DNA from: Echinometra lucunter
Lineage: Eukaryota > Echinodermata > Echinoidea > Camarodonta > Echinometridae
Assembly: GCA_029962745.1 (NCBI GenBank)
Contig: CM057161.1
Coordinates: forward strand, 12,148,436-12,212,435
Direction: 5' to 3'
DNA length: 64,000 nt
In this document: in pieces, positions 36,511 through 47,275 of the stretch
Position numbering within the stretch: the first letter of the stretch is position 1
Layout: every line of letters starts with the position of its first letter
Translations under genes and position numbers: made by a program
Notes under the pieces: generated by a model
Told to the model about the DNA's origin: nothing
The model's database searches: none
Seen by the model: only the letters and a program-made list of their open reading frames with translations

Positions 36511-36785
36511 GGTGATCGCGATAGCAGGCGTATACGCCGGGCGGTCGGGCGTTTGATGCCTGTGCGACAATGCATGCTCGCGCCATAAGTCGTTTTCCAC
36601 CCGTGATATGCGGGGAAACCATGCTGTAGAGACGGAACGAGCACCACATTTGTAGTAGCCTTTCTTTCTTCTTCTTTTCTGGAAGGAAAACGCACCCGCA
36701 TAGCTCAAGCACTGTGACAGACATACGGCGCATCCCTCGAATGCACTATTGGGTGCATATTCTTAAAGCGCGCGCTTTGTTGGAG
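36511..36785. other. CpG-dense patch with two perfect palindromes
   Basis: CpG is locally frequent against an AT-rich background. GGCGTATACGCC (36527-36538) and AAAGCGCGCGCTTT (36765-36778) are perfect palindromes, and the latter has an alternating CG core that could favour Z-DNA. Overlapping frames of up to 107 codons on the minus strand have no recognisable content. Confidence 0.45.
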
Positions 36786-37816
36786 GGAGAAAATGACCTT
36801 GGAACTGAATCATAGAACTGAATATACGGTGACGGACGGAGGCATCTAGGCTCCTAATGATGCATGAACATCCTTTCTTTTCAAATTTAACATTAACTTC
36901 AATCCAACACAGTGTAGGAGATATCATAATTTATTGGTTACTTTTTGTTTTCAGATTCCTAATGCAGTTATTAGAATGAAATTCATTAATATAATGCAGT
37001 AATGAAATATAAAAACATATCATGTTGTTGAGTGTTACTTAATGCTATTGTTGGTGAAAATAATCCATTAGCCTAATTCACAACAAACGCAGAGCTCAGT
37101 ACCTTGTCAATTAAAATGTTTTTAAAGACACATCCACGTTTGGAGATATTTCGATTGCAGGATAATCAGTATATAATTTGATAACATCTGATGGCAAATA
37201 TTTCATTGTATCTTCTTTCTTGTCTTGAACGTAATCACGTAGGTTTCAGATCCTCATCAATAATACTCTCAGAAAGTAATAAGCACATTACTATTTCAAG
37301 GAGAAATGCCACCATTTAAGCAGTTGATACGGGGTCATGTACTATGAAGAGAACAGAAAATAAAGAAATCTACACCAACCAGTATGAAAACATGAAATAC
37401 ATTGAATAGTAGCAAAATCATATATAGCTATGGTGGCAAAGAAGGCGGAAATGAAAAAGGAAATAATATGAAAGAATAGTTGCTTAACGAGTAGGCCTAT
37501 TTGGAATTGAAGAAAAATAGAAATACCTACAATAAGGATTAAAAGAAAAATTAAGAGAAACTGGGTGATGAAATAGGAGAGACAAAATGAGATAGAGAGA
37601 GAAAGAGTGGAAGAGAGGGGGAAGAAGAAAAAAATGAAAAAGGTAGAAAAGGAAAGAAGGTGATATTTCATCTAACTCCAATTTAGATTTGAGTGTATAT
37701 CACGAAAGCAAGAAAAATGCATGTGGCCTTTAATTACAAAGTTCACCTTACCCTTTGCATGGCTCAGTGTATGCATGCACGAGGTTCTAAAATGAATTAG
37801 AAAATACGATGAGTTG
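36786..37816. other. Non-coding stretch, no gene seen
   Basis: The 37342-37681 part encodes Phe/Leu/Ser-rich minus-strand frames that follow from purine-rich plus-strand sequence. I see no element boundaries. Confidence 0.6.
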
Positions 37817-37879
37817 TACACGGCGGCCCGTAAGATGTCACTGTATAAAACACTCATCCATCCAGCATTGGACATGAGA
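37817..37879 (+). pseudogene. LINE reverse-transcriptase fragment
   Basis: The plus frame reads RKMSLYKTLIHPALDM. This resembles the LYKTLVRPxLEYA segment just after the catalytic part of non-LTR reverse transcriptases, where the thumb begins. Only about 20 codons remain, bounded upstream by a stop and downstream by a GA microsatellite and the gap. Family assignment is by motif memory only. It may belong to the same element as the downstream C-terminal fragment at 39181. Confidence 0.55.
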
Positions 37880-37904
37880 GAGAGAGAGAGAGAGAGAGAG
37901 GAGA
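37872..37904 (+). repeat. (GA)n run at the gap edge
   Basis: The left contig ends inside this GA run; the right contig starts with CTCTCTCTC. The microsatellite probably caused the contig break. Confidence 0.9.
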
Positions 37905-38404
37905 NNNNNNNNNNNNNNNNNNNNNNNNNNNNNNNNNNNNNNNNNNNNNNNNNNNNNNNNNNNNNNNNNNNNNNNNNNNNNNNNNNNNNNNNNNNNNNNN
38001 NNNNNNNNNNNNNNNNNNNNNNNNNNNNNNNNNNNNNNNNNNNNNNNNNNNNNNNNNNNNNNNNNNNNNNNNNNNNNNNNNNNNNNNNNNNNNNNNNNNN
38101 NNNNNNNNNNNNNNNNNNNNNNNNNNNNNNNNNNNNNNNNNNNNNNNNNNNNNNNNNNNNNNNNNNNNNNNNNNNNNNNNNNNNNNNNNNNNNNNNNNNN
38201 NNNNNNNNNNNNNNNNNNNNNNNNNNNNNNNNNNNNNNNNNNNNNNNNNNNNNNNNNNNNNNNNNNNNNNNNNNNNNNNNNNNNNNNNNNNNNNNNNNNN
38301 NNNNNNNNNNNNNNNNNNNNNNNNNNNNNNNNNNNNNNNNNNNNNNNNNNNNNNNNNNNNNNNNNNNNNNNNNNNNNNNNNNNNNNNNNNNNNNNNNNNN
38401 NNNN
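37905..38404. other. Assembly gap, exactly 500 N
   Basis: Placeholder of fixed size between a GA run and a CT run. Confidence 1.
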
Positions 38405-38519
38405 CTCTCTCTTTAGGAATCGGTCTCTGTTGAATTCTAATGCCCCTGATATTATTAGTTTCATTAAGAATATACACCCTATATCATGTATATTGCTTTT
38501 GTACAATATTGCATTTTTT

Positions 38520-38892
38520 AACGAGTGCAAACAGTTATGAGTCTGATCCGAAATCTTGCACCTTCATTCCTTTTTCAAGGTGTTAGTTCCTTTTTTAAAT
38601 TGTTTTTTTTTTTTGGGGGGGGGGTTGTTTTTTGTTGTTTTTTTTTTTTTCATTTTATATGTAGCCTGGATGTTGTCAGGGTGAAGCTTCATTTTAAGAG
38701 TGAGGCATTGTCTTGTCTTGTCTTGTCTTGTCTTGTTTTGTCTTGTCTTGCAATGTGTTGTGTTGTGTTGTGCTGTGTCTTTTTGTGTCGTAATTACTTT
38801 GATATCATTGTAAATATGTTATATTGTTCAGTCGTTGAGTTTATCTTTCAATAAAAACAAAAATACAAAAAAAAAAATACATACATACATAC
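38520..38892 (+). mobile_element. Probable retroposon 3' end with A-rich and CATA tail
   Basis: T-rich sequence containing a TTGTC pentanucleotide array ends in TTTCAATAAAAAC, an A-rich stretch and a (CATA)n tail at 38878-38892. AATAAA plus A-rich plus simple-repeat tail is typical of LINE or other retroposon 3' ends. No coding remnant was identified in this part. Confidence 0.4.
38709..38750 (+). repeat. (TTGTC)n pentanucleotide array
   Basis: About eight TTGTC units with one TTTTG variant, followed by degenerate TGTTG units. Confidence 0.95.
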
Positions 38893-39180
38893 TTTCATTA
38901 CTTTTCGATTTAGATTTTTAAGTCCCTGATGGTTAAACCCATGTTTAGTGAGGCAAAGAGAAGGATCGTTAAACAAAACCATGTTGATACAAAAATATCA
39001 GTATCAACCCCATCCCTTCCTGTCAACAAAGGATTGCATTCTTTTATATCCTATGACCTTTAACGGAGTTCGTGAATTTTGCCATTTCTGATTTATAAAA
39101 CAGCTTCATGACGATATATCTACTCTTTTACTAGAAATTATCTCTTTGTAGCATATACATGTATTTTAAAACAGCTCTAG

Positions 39181-39318
39181 GGCAAAAAAGGCATTAGATA
39201 TAGAGGGCAGCTTCTCTGGAATGGGTTGAGTAATGATTTTAAAAATTCTGCATCACTCCAAAGCTTCAAAAGGAATTTCAAAAAAACATTTGTTGTTAAA
39301 AATGCAACTCTCTTCTTA
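39181..39318 (+). pseudogene. LINE ORF2 C-terminal remnant
   Basis: The plus frame contains IRYRGQLLWNGLSNDF followed by NSASLQSFKRNFKKT. This matches the pattern RYRGPLLWNSLP..I..S.SL.SFK+.LK found at the C-terminus of many non-LTR retrotransposon ORF2 proteins, downstream of the reverse-transcriptase domain. A TAG lies in frame directly upstream, and no further coding match extends 5', so the copy is truncated or decayed. It is followed by a 3'-UTR-like region ending in an AATAAA motif. The clade (CR1-, L2- or Jockey-like) cannot be told from this fragment. Confidence 0.75.
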
Positions 39319-39618
39319 GGCCTTCGATATTGATAGTGTAAACGACCCCCCCCCCCCCTCCCTTCACAATTTTATATTATGATTATTTTGGGGGGGGGGG
39401 GATAACCTTGACAAGCAAATTTGCTTTGTTACCCCTCTCCAAGAACTAGATAATTAATTGTCCATTTGTATGTTTGTTTTTCATGTATTTTTCTTGTCTT
39501 CTCTTATTCTATGATATGTAATTTGTGATACATGTCACATGTCACTGTATTTTGTACATTTTGTACATTTTGTATGTTTTTTACTACCTAGTGCTGGAAA
39601 TAAAATGAACTGAATTAT
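39181..39618 (+). mobile_element. 5'-truncated LINE, 3' terminal part
   Basis: It comprises the ORF2 C-terminal remnant, then a 3'-UTR-like stretch with repeated TTTTGTACA, ending TGCTGGAAATAAAATGAACTG. The UTR carries a 13-C run (39346-39358) and a 12-G run (39390-39401) about 30 bp apart. The real 5' limit could lie further left, in decayed sequence. Confidence 0.65.
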
Positions 39619-40388
39619 ACATTTAAAACCTGCACTTGTAAAGGTTACACACATAATCATGCAAAATCGCTCAGAGCCCATGGAATCACATGAACCGTCA
39701 TGATCTGCACACCTATTTCAGAAGACGTGAGAACAAAAAACAAAACCAAAAAAAAAAAAAATCATTAACAAATAAAGTTATTATTTGAGCTTGTTATAGG
39801 CAGATGTATAGCGAAACAATAATTCTGACTGAGATAAAAGGCTTTGGGAGACAGCACTAATTACTCTTGATAGACATTGCTCTCGTTTGCATGATTAATT
39901 CAGAATCTACGTGATAATGATCCTCCCTTTTCGTGGAATCTGTTCAAAAGACAGACTTATTTATCCCCTCATCCCCTCATCCCTTGCTTTGTCAAATGCA
40001 ATGTAAAATTCATGCACAATGCACTGTTACGTCTATACATACTGACGCTGTTGCTTTCGAGCTTCGTTTTCAAAACAGAAGCATTCAAAAACTTGCAATT
40101 ACTGCTTTTTAACATGTGGGGAAAATGAATGTGTTTTTCCCTTTCGTTGACTATAAGCCGAAGAGAGCCAGTCAGAAATCGGAGGACAGAGCGTGAGAGA
40201 GAATATTACAAACAATAAGTCTTACATGCACCACTGCTTATCACTGTTTATCAATGATAACGTGAATATCTTTCATGAGACTGTTATGGGACATAGTAAT
40301 TAGAATTGAAAGCGATGAACTTAAGGGCATTTACAATCGAATCACTTTAACTTTACATCTAATTTAGAAACGTTCCTTCTTACTTACC
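39619..40388. other. Non-coding stretch, no gene seen
   Basis: An A-rich run at about 39738-39764 and ordinary AT-rich sequence. No notable frame. Confidence 0.65.
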
Positions 40389-40514
40389 TGGGCCCTCTTG
40401 CATAAAAAGTTACGATTATTAAAAGGCAACTAAAAATTAAACGCAAGTCCAAAATACTCAATCCTGACTGGTTGAAAATCAAGTTGGGTTTAACTTTTTA
40501 TGCAAGAGGGCCCA
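40389..40514. mobile_element. Palindromic MITE, TGGGCCCTCTTGCAT ends
   Basis: The left end TGGGCCCTCTTGCATAAAAA and the right end on the minus strand are identical for about 24 bp. The centre has TGACTGGTTGAAAATCAAG. It is related in plan to 33089-33236 and 54262-54400 but has its own terminal sequence. No coding capacity and no clear target duplication. Confidence 0.85.
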
Positions 40515-41030
40515 GAAGTCATAACTTCCAGTCAACTATTCCGGCACTCCCTCCACTCCTCATGCTGAATCATCCGACTTCCAAGATACTGAGTATTTTC
40601 ATCTACTACCCCAAATTGTGGAATCAACTACTCCAAACTCTCCGCAACTAAGGAGGTACTACAATGTATTACTCCTTGCCACAACCAACAAACTTTTGAT
40701 GTCTTCAAAAACGGGTCTCAGTTTTATTTTTTTTATTCCCCATTGCTAATTCTACTGCAATTTTATGGTTGCATCATGACCTACGTTTATCGATGGAAAA
40801 TGGTTTTAAAAGTCATTTATTCAACGCAGCATTTCCACTGTTCATTTGGCTTTCACTTTATGTCACGGTGCGTCAAAGAGCATGCCAGTTATAATGACGC
40901 ATTCCTCCGTCACCAAATAATGTAAAAGGCATACTTCCAAGTTCTGCAAACCAGCATATTATGCCTCAAGACGTTTTTGATGCTTTAGTAATTACTGCAA
41001 CTTGCTTGATCCATGCTGTATAACGCTATA

Positions 41031-41535
41031 CACTGTAAAAGGTCTAAACACTTTTATAAACGCTTTTCTGTAACACTTTATAAACATTTAAACACGTTTA
41101 AATGGAAATCATAAACACTACTAATTAGAAGTAATCATTATCGCCTGTATGATATTAAAAGTCCCTGTTTAGTTTTGGAACACTTCATAAACACTTAGAC
41201 ACGTTTATCCTATATGTTTAATTGGGAATCTTGAACACTTCATAAACACTTAAACACGTTGAGATGTGTGTTTAAATGTTTATACACGATAAGTTTATAA
41301 ACACATGATTCCATATTAACGTGTCAAAGTGTTCCAAAATATTCATATTAAACGTGTTTTAGTGTGTATGTAAACATGTTTGAGTGTTTATGAAGAGTTC
41401 CAAAAATAAACGTGGATACAGGCGATAATGATAACTTCTAATTAGTAGTGTTTATGATTTCCATTTAAACGTGTTTAAGTGTTTATAAAGTGTTACAGAA
41501 AAGCGTTTATAAAAGTGTTTAGACCTTTTACAGTG
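41031..41535. mobile_element. 505-bp fold-back element, 120-bp inverted repeats
   Basis: The first 120 bp (from CACTGTAAAAGGTCTAAACA) and the last 120 bp are inverted copies with only two or so mismatches. The interior is also self-complementary, with recurring AACACTTCATAAACACTTA words and their complements, so the entire element can form one long hairpin. TA flanks both ends (41029-41030 and 41536-41537). No coding capacity. The near-identical arms suggest a recent insertion or arm homogenisation. Confidence 0.9.
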
Positions 41536-41539
41536 TACG

Positions 41540-42770
41540 CACCATGCACTCAGAAGAAATTACCAAATTTAGTTAACATGGTTAATACATGCCTTGACAA
41601 CTATAATTCTATGCTAGTAGAACTGTAAACTTTGACTTTTCCTTGGTTCAGAGATTTAGATTTGTCTAAACAAATATGAAATAATTAAAAGCAATTCATT
41701 TGTAAGTCCTTTAATGTTTGCTGGTTCCACTACTCATTATGGCCAATACCTGTAACACCTTCTTACCTAAACTGATACTTAAAGTTAATCAGTAAACAAG
41801 AGGAATAAAATGTGGTAAAATGTAGCATTTATTTTTCATAACATTTTGTTCTCTCCTACTTTTATATTAAAACATGAAGTATTTGATTGTTCATTTCTGT
41901 CTTTTTAAGCATTTTCATACCCAGTAAACAAAGAAAGTGTCAAAATCCCACGCAGTCGTAAGTGATTTTAATTCTGTATGGCGCCATGTGTTAAAACATC
42001 CATTATGAATTTCTAGTGCTTACTTCATTCTCCACCGCTCATGGTCAACGCAATCAGTGTCAAATTATCGTTTTCGTGATCACAGCAAATTGCCTGATCG
42101 ATATGCCATATAGAATGGCATTCAGATACAAAAGCTATTCTAGTTTAATTTAGATAAATAGTATGGACTCTAATTAGTCTTTTGTCAGTGAATACCTCAT
42201 AACAATTATTCAACTTTGTTCGAGGAAAGTCAGTCATTGCAGACGCCAGTTTTTAAATGCTGTTGGATCTGAGTCGTTTTCTCGTATCTGATTGTTTCTC
42301 ATTATGAGTTCTATTTACATGATTTTATAATGATCTATTTAAGCAGCGGTTAGTGAACTTTTGGTAATACAAAGCCTATTCATACTGAAAAATGTATAAA
42401 CATAAATAAATTACAAGTATATAATGCTATCCATTAACTTCCTTTACATGATATAAATGCACCTCGTCTATTTTTTTTTCTTACGCAAATTGGCTTATAC
42501 TGAAACATTCTTTGAATTGGGGTCATGGTAATTGTACTATCTGTGAAATTACTGTTAGGATTATTACTGTGATGTTGTAATGCAGTCATTTTTATTTCAG
42601 TTCTAGAAAACCTAATGAAGGCTTGCGAGATAGTAGCAAAGAGGTAAACAACACAAGAGAGGTGACAATGCATCGTGAGTGTTTTCATCTTGAACATCGA
42701 GAGGTACAGTCTTTATGATATTGTACAAAGAGAGTCATTGGTATGGCAAACAATATAAAACACACAACAT
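41540..42770. other. Non-coding stretch, no gene seen
   Basis: AT-rich, with only short frames (up to 87 codons on the minus strand near 42434) that carry no recognisable motif. Confidence 0.65.
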
Positions 42771-42772
42771 AA

Positions 42773-42828
42773 CCCCCCCCCCCCCACACACACACACACA
42801 CACACACATACACTCACACACACATTTT
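42773..42828 (+). repeat. Poly-C plus (AC)n microsatellite
   Basis: A C run followed by AC repeats interrupted by TACACTC. Confidence 0.95.
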
Positions 42829-42929
42829 TACCAGTCACTTAAAATCTGATTGATAATTCATGTTGAAGAAAATAATGAAATCAATCTTGTAAAATATTAT
42901 GATATTGCTTTCAGTCACATGACTTCTAG

Positions 42930-43122
42930 GGAAAGGAGAGAGAGAGAGGGGAAGGGAGAGAGAGAGAGAGAGAGAGAAGGGCCTGAGGGAAAAGCGGGAG
43001 AGGAAGTGTATGGAGAAAGAGAGAAGAGGAGAAAGGCAGAGAGAGAGAGAGAGAAGAAATAAGTAAGAAGATAGCGAGCAAGAGAGAGAGAGAGCATGGA
43101 GAGAGTGAGAGAGAGGAAGAAC
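42930..43122 (+). repeat. GA/GGA-rich low-complexity tract
   Basis: Interrupted GA dinucleotides over about 190 bp. Ser/Leu-rich frames on the minus strand arise from it. Confidence 0.9.
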
Positions 43123-43274
43123 GAGGGGAAATTTTGATTGATTCATATTGAAACAAATCTCTAAACCAGGCGACAATTAAATACTTCATTTCTCAGCCCG
43201 GCAAAATGAGATTTTGATTGTGAGTGACAGACTACATAACTCGTTTTCATGTAACGATTGATCGGACGGTGGTC

Positions 43275-43288
43275 TTTGGCGCGCCAAA
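43275..43288. promoter_or_regulatory. Candidate E2F-type site
   Basis: TTTGGCGCGCCAAA is a perfect 14-bp palindrome made of two overlapping TTTGGCGC half-sites, the classic E2F/DP consensus. CCAAT-type sequences lie nearby (TTGGCCAAG near 43315 and CATTGG near 43403). The motif match is direct; function and target gene are unknown. Confidence 0.35.
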
Positions 43289-43419
43289 ATTACCACTGAT
43301 CCTGTCACTACTGGTTGGCCAAGCAGACGGTTTGATGACTAGTATCGAAAAAGTATCGTTGACCGGCCCAGATTATAGGAGTTTGGGGTTCTTGGTGATG
43401 TTCATTGGTTGAGAGTGCC

Positions 43420-44900
43420 ATGAAAATTGAAATTAAGATCATGTTGAGAAAGAAGAAATTAAGGAAGTTCGTAAAGTTTATTAGAAGTCAAGTGTGAGAG
43501 ACTTTATTTCCGCATTTTCATTTTGTGTGTATAGTCATTGACTAGGTGGGAGTGAAGTATTATCTACTTTCAATTCGTCATTTTCTTTTTAATCTTTACT
43601 TCATTTACAAAACAGTTTGTCATTCAACATTGCTTCAAGAACCCATTCGTAAAAATGTATTATCTGTAATTTCTAAATTCGGTACCTTTTTATGATCAGT
43701 TTTATAAGATGAAAAAAGATTCTCCATAAATAGAATCAATTATAATAGGTATTTATTACATACATTAGAATATGGTAATCCATTACAAATATGCCTATTA
43801 CAATGGAAGTAAAAACAGTTTCGAAATATTGATACTATATGTAAGCATAGCACATTATAGTTACATAATAGAAAAGAAATTCTCAGTTTATAGAATGAGA
43901 GTAATAATAGATTCGAAATAATGATAAAACGGGGAGGAACTGCTCAGAAAACGAGACGGAAATACACTGGCTCTGTGATTCATTATGACCTGGGGGAAAA
44001 GAAGTAAAAGTACTCAATTCATTATAGAAGTCATCAATAAAAATTTCCGTTTGTTGTGCTCTCATGTACGAAATCCAGACAGCACGCAATTCAGTGGAAA
44101 ATAAACGTGAAGTACAAGCTTTAAAGGGACTTTGAAACAGTTATTCGATGAAATCATACAAATTAGTGAAGTTTTGCATGTTGGAGCTTACGATTGAGGA
44201 GCAGTGATAAATTTTACTACCTAATAGTAATTCAAAGGCAACTGTTTAATTCACGCTTATGTTTAGCGACGTTAATCACACTATAAATTGACATGAAAGT
44301 AAGTGTTTTTAAAATTTTTTTCACTTCCTGCATAGTAACAAGGTGACTCAGCATGGCTGAAAAATGCACGCAGAGAAAATTGTAAGATAAAGTTTTAAGC
44401 ACATGGGACTACACACGCAAATGCATAGCATATGTACACATTTCTGAAACATCACGTATTATTGAAACACATGTGGTTTCATTTTCATTAAAAATTTCCA
44501 AATTGATATCGTTTCACAATCGAGTGGGTATATGAGACTACAAATTATTTTCACCTTTCCAGGACTCGACCTTTAAAATAATGATAATAATGAAAAATTA
44601 AGATGGTCACCCTTCGTCCGAAGTCAGACGGAAATCGAACATTTCCACTGTCTGGTGTGGTTTGCTATGTATCTTCTAATGCTGCAGTCCACGGGAGCGT
44701 AATTGAAATATAATGGTGCGATTTCCTGTTTAAGAACCAGAAATAATTGCAAGAAGACACTTTCCCTTAATGTCTCAATTAAACCTCGTTACTGACTGAG
44801 AACCTGCAGTCGGTAGTGTTTCTCTCTTCTTTTCGCCTTTTCCTTCTCTTTTCTTTCTCCATTTCATTCTTAGCTGCAGTCCGTTTCTTGTCCTTATTTT
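43420..44900. other. Non-coding stretch, no gene seen
   Basis: AT-rich, no clear elements. TTTAAAGGGACTTTGAAAC at about 44120 vaguely resembles a MITE end, but no partner was found. Confidence 0.6.
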
Positions 44901-44924
44901 CAGTGTTCTTTTTCTTCTTTCTCC

Positions 44925-45125
44925 GTCTTCTTCTCATTCTTCCTTTCCTCCTCCTTCCTCTTCTTCTTCTCCTCCTCCTTCCTCTTCTTCTCATTCTCCT
45001 CCTCCTCCTCCTCCTCCTCCTCCTTCTTCTCTTCCCCCCTCTTCTTCTTCTTCTTCTTCTTCTTCTTCTTCTTCTTCTTCTTCTTCTTCTTCTTCTTCTT
45101 CTTCTTCTTCTCTCTTCTCCTCTCT
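44925..45125 (+). repeat. TCC/TTC compound microsatellite
   Basis: CTT/CCT-type trinucleotides grade into a nearly pure TTC array at about 45042-45110. Leu- and Arg/Lys-rich frames of up to 187 codons across it are artefacts. Confidence 0.95.
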
Positions 45126-45845
45126 TGCGTCTCTTCTTTTCTAAAGACATTGCTCCCAATTATTCCAAACCCAGTTTTCATCACGTAACTGATGCATATT
45201 TATCCATTTACCCATTTTGCATTTTTTTTAAATTTTGGCTGATGAAGTTCCTGCAGAGCAGCAAAATAAACATACAAAAAGACAACAACCGAGAAAACAA
45301 AAGCACTTTGATAAATAAAGACAGAGCGACGAGAGAGGAGAGGAAGGAGAGAGACAGACAGACAGAGACAACAGGCTGAGACTGATAAAGGCATATGAAT
45401 GTGAGACACAAAGAATTCTTAATTATTCACACTGAAAATCATTCCTGGATTGTGCTTTGGAGAAAGATATCCTGGTTATTTTAAGATTATCTTCGATGTG
45501 TTTATTTTGTTTGTATACAGGAAAATTTTGGGAATCAGGCACATTGGGGTAAGTTCAATAGTGCATTTACATTTTAAAAGCACTTTTAATTCAAATTAGG
45601 ACCTCTTGATTGTATTTTGATGAATTTGAAAATGGCATTTTTTTTTCCACATTAGAATAGCTGAGCATTCTGCCATGGCTATCCATAATGGATTGCATCG
45701 TTTTTACAGAGAATAAAAAATAAGAATATTGATAGATTACAAAATGAAAACACAAAAAAGATCTTTTAAAACAATTCAACTTAATTCTTTAGCTTGACCA
45801 TACTGCTGTTACAAACAGCAAAATGCATGCCGTTAATTTTGTTGT

Positions 45846-45869
45846 TATTATTTTTGTTATTATCATTAC

Positions 45870-45908
<39 letters not shown>

Positions 45909-45981
45909 CATTATTATTATTATTATTATTATAGAAGTAGCAGAAGTAGTAGCAGTAGTATTATTGCTATTATAATATAAT

Positions 45982-46028
<47 letters not shown>

Positions 46029-46060
46029 TTACTACTACTTCTATGACTTCTATTATACTC
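45846..46060 (+). repeat. (ATT)n and (CTA)n arrays forming an inverted pair
   Basis: An ATT array (about 45869-45932) is followed by ATAGAAGTAGCAGAAGTAG, a short spacer, a CTA/ACT array (about 45981-46038) and CTTCTATGACTTCTAT. The AGAAGTAG and CTACTTCT parts are complementary, so the region can fold into a hairpin. Confidence 0.85.
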
Positions 46061-46837
46061 ATTCTTCTTACATTTTGCGTATAACTTGTAGTTTGTTTAA
46101 TTTAGTTCTTTAAATTTTAAGTTTTAATCTGCAGTATGGATTTAAATTATATTTGTTTTGTGGTTTTGCGAAGTTGCTACTGCAAACCGATACGACGAGC
46201 CTGAGATTATTATGACATTTTTCTTAAGACGGTGAGATGAAATCAGATAAAATGTGGACGCTCTGAAAAGTGAAATATGAAGATATTTATAGGTACGGAT
46301 GAAGGAAATACATCAAATATTAATGACTTAGCACTGGGGAATATAACAAAACTGGGAGGGGAGTCTTGTCAGAAGTCAGTCCAGTGTCCATAAACTTTGC
46401 AGTTCTTGTCAATGATTCAAAACACTATATTTTCTATCAGTTTTATACAAGATTATTCCACTGAATTGCTGTATTATTCACAATATCATACACATTTATT
46501 TGATTTCTTTATAGATACACAAAGACACCCGAGTGTGGTGCAGGTGAACTGCTGCAATGGTCTAATAATCTTCGGGTCTGACGCAAATCGAAATGAAAAA
46601 TAGATTTAATGACTGGTCGGTAAGAAACCTGTAAATTATATATTTTTGTCGCACTAACTTCCCCTTCCAGTCAAACTCCCCCCTCTCTCTCTCCCTCCCC
46701 CTCCCTCTCTATCTCTCTATCTTTCTTCTTACTGCTTCATGAAGCCTCGATAATGTTTCACCTTTTTTATTTCTCGTTTCTTTCTCCTTCCCTCCCTTTA
46801 TTTTTTTAATTTCATCTCATCCATGTTTAGGAGAGTT
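46060..46837. other. Non-coding stretch with a CT-rich run
   Basis: Contains a CT-rich run at about 46678-46730. No gene or element boundary seen. Confidence 0.65.
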
Positions 46838-46925
46838 GGCTTGTTGGTTATTTCTTTAACCTAACTCCTTGTAAGTAGACGCTCAGAGGACCGATGGTTG
46901 AAGCCTTGTCCGAGGGATCTGGTAA
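46838..46925 (+). mobile_element. Weak tRNA-like SINE head
   Basis: AGTTGGCTTGTTGGTTA resembles an A box and GATGGTTGAAGCC resembles a B box at tRNA-like spacing. Both are degenerate and no SINE core or tail could be recognised. Confidence 0.3.
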
Positions 46926-47020
46926 AGAGGATTAATACCTTATGAAGGGGCACTAGCGTATCCATCAAGCATAGAATTCCACATGCATTAAGATACAGCA
47001 TAGATAAGGAACATTTAACA

Positions 47021-47275
47021 GAAAAATGGCGTTTTTTATGCTTTCCATGTCAGTGCTATATACGATGAACAATTACATAAAAGTGGCGTCATGTGTGTGA
47101 TGCTTTTCCATGTCGTTGCTACAAGAAGTAGATAATGAACAATTAGACAAAAATGGCGTCATGTTTTTGATGCTTTCGGTACCACTGCTACAGATAATGG
47201 ATAATGTACAATTACACAAAATGGCATTATACAAAAATGGCGTCATAGATTAGTGATGCTTTAGACGTGTTAAAC
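47021..47275 (+). repeat. Minisatellite with AAAATGGCGTCAT motif
   Basis: Units start near 47021, 47079, 47149, 47218 (partial) and 47233. Each begins AAAA(A)TGGCGTCATG or a variant, then TGATGCTTTCCATGTC and GATAATGAACAATTACA. Unit length is about 58-70 bp. The repeated head resembles a YY1-type AANATGGC site joined to a GCGTCAT half-site of the ATF/CREB type; these assignments are by consensus only. Confidence 0.75.

Noticed and set aside
38405..38530. Plus-strand frame after the gap (NRSLLNSNAPDIISF...)
   Set aside because: It looked like a possible continuation of the retrotransposon protein, but I could not match it to any part of a reverse transcriptase.
44779..45379. Long Arg/Lys- or Leu-rich frames (126 and 187 codons)
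   Set aside because: They are translations of the TCC/TTC microsatellite on both strands.
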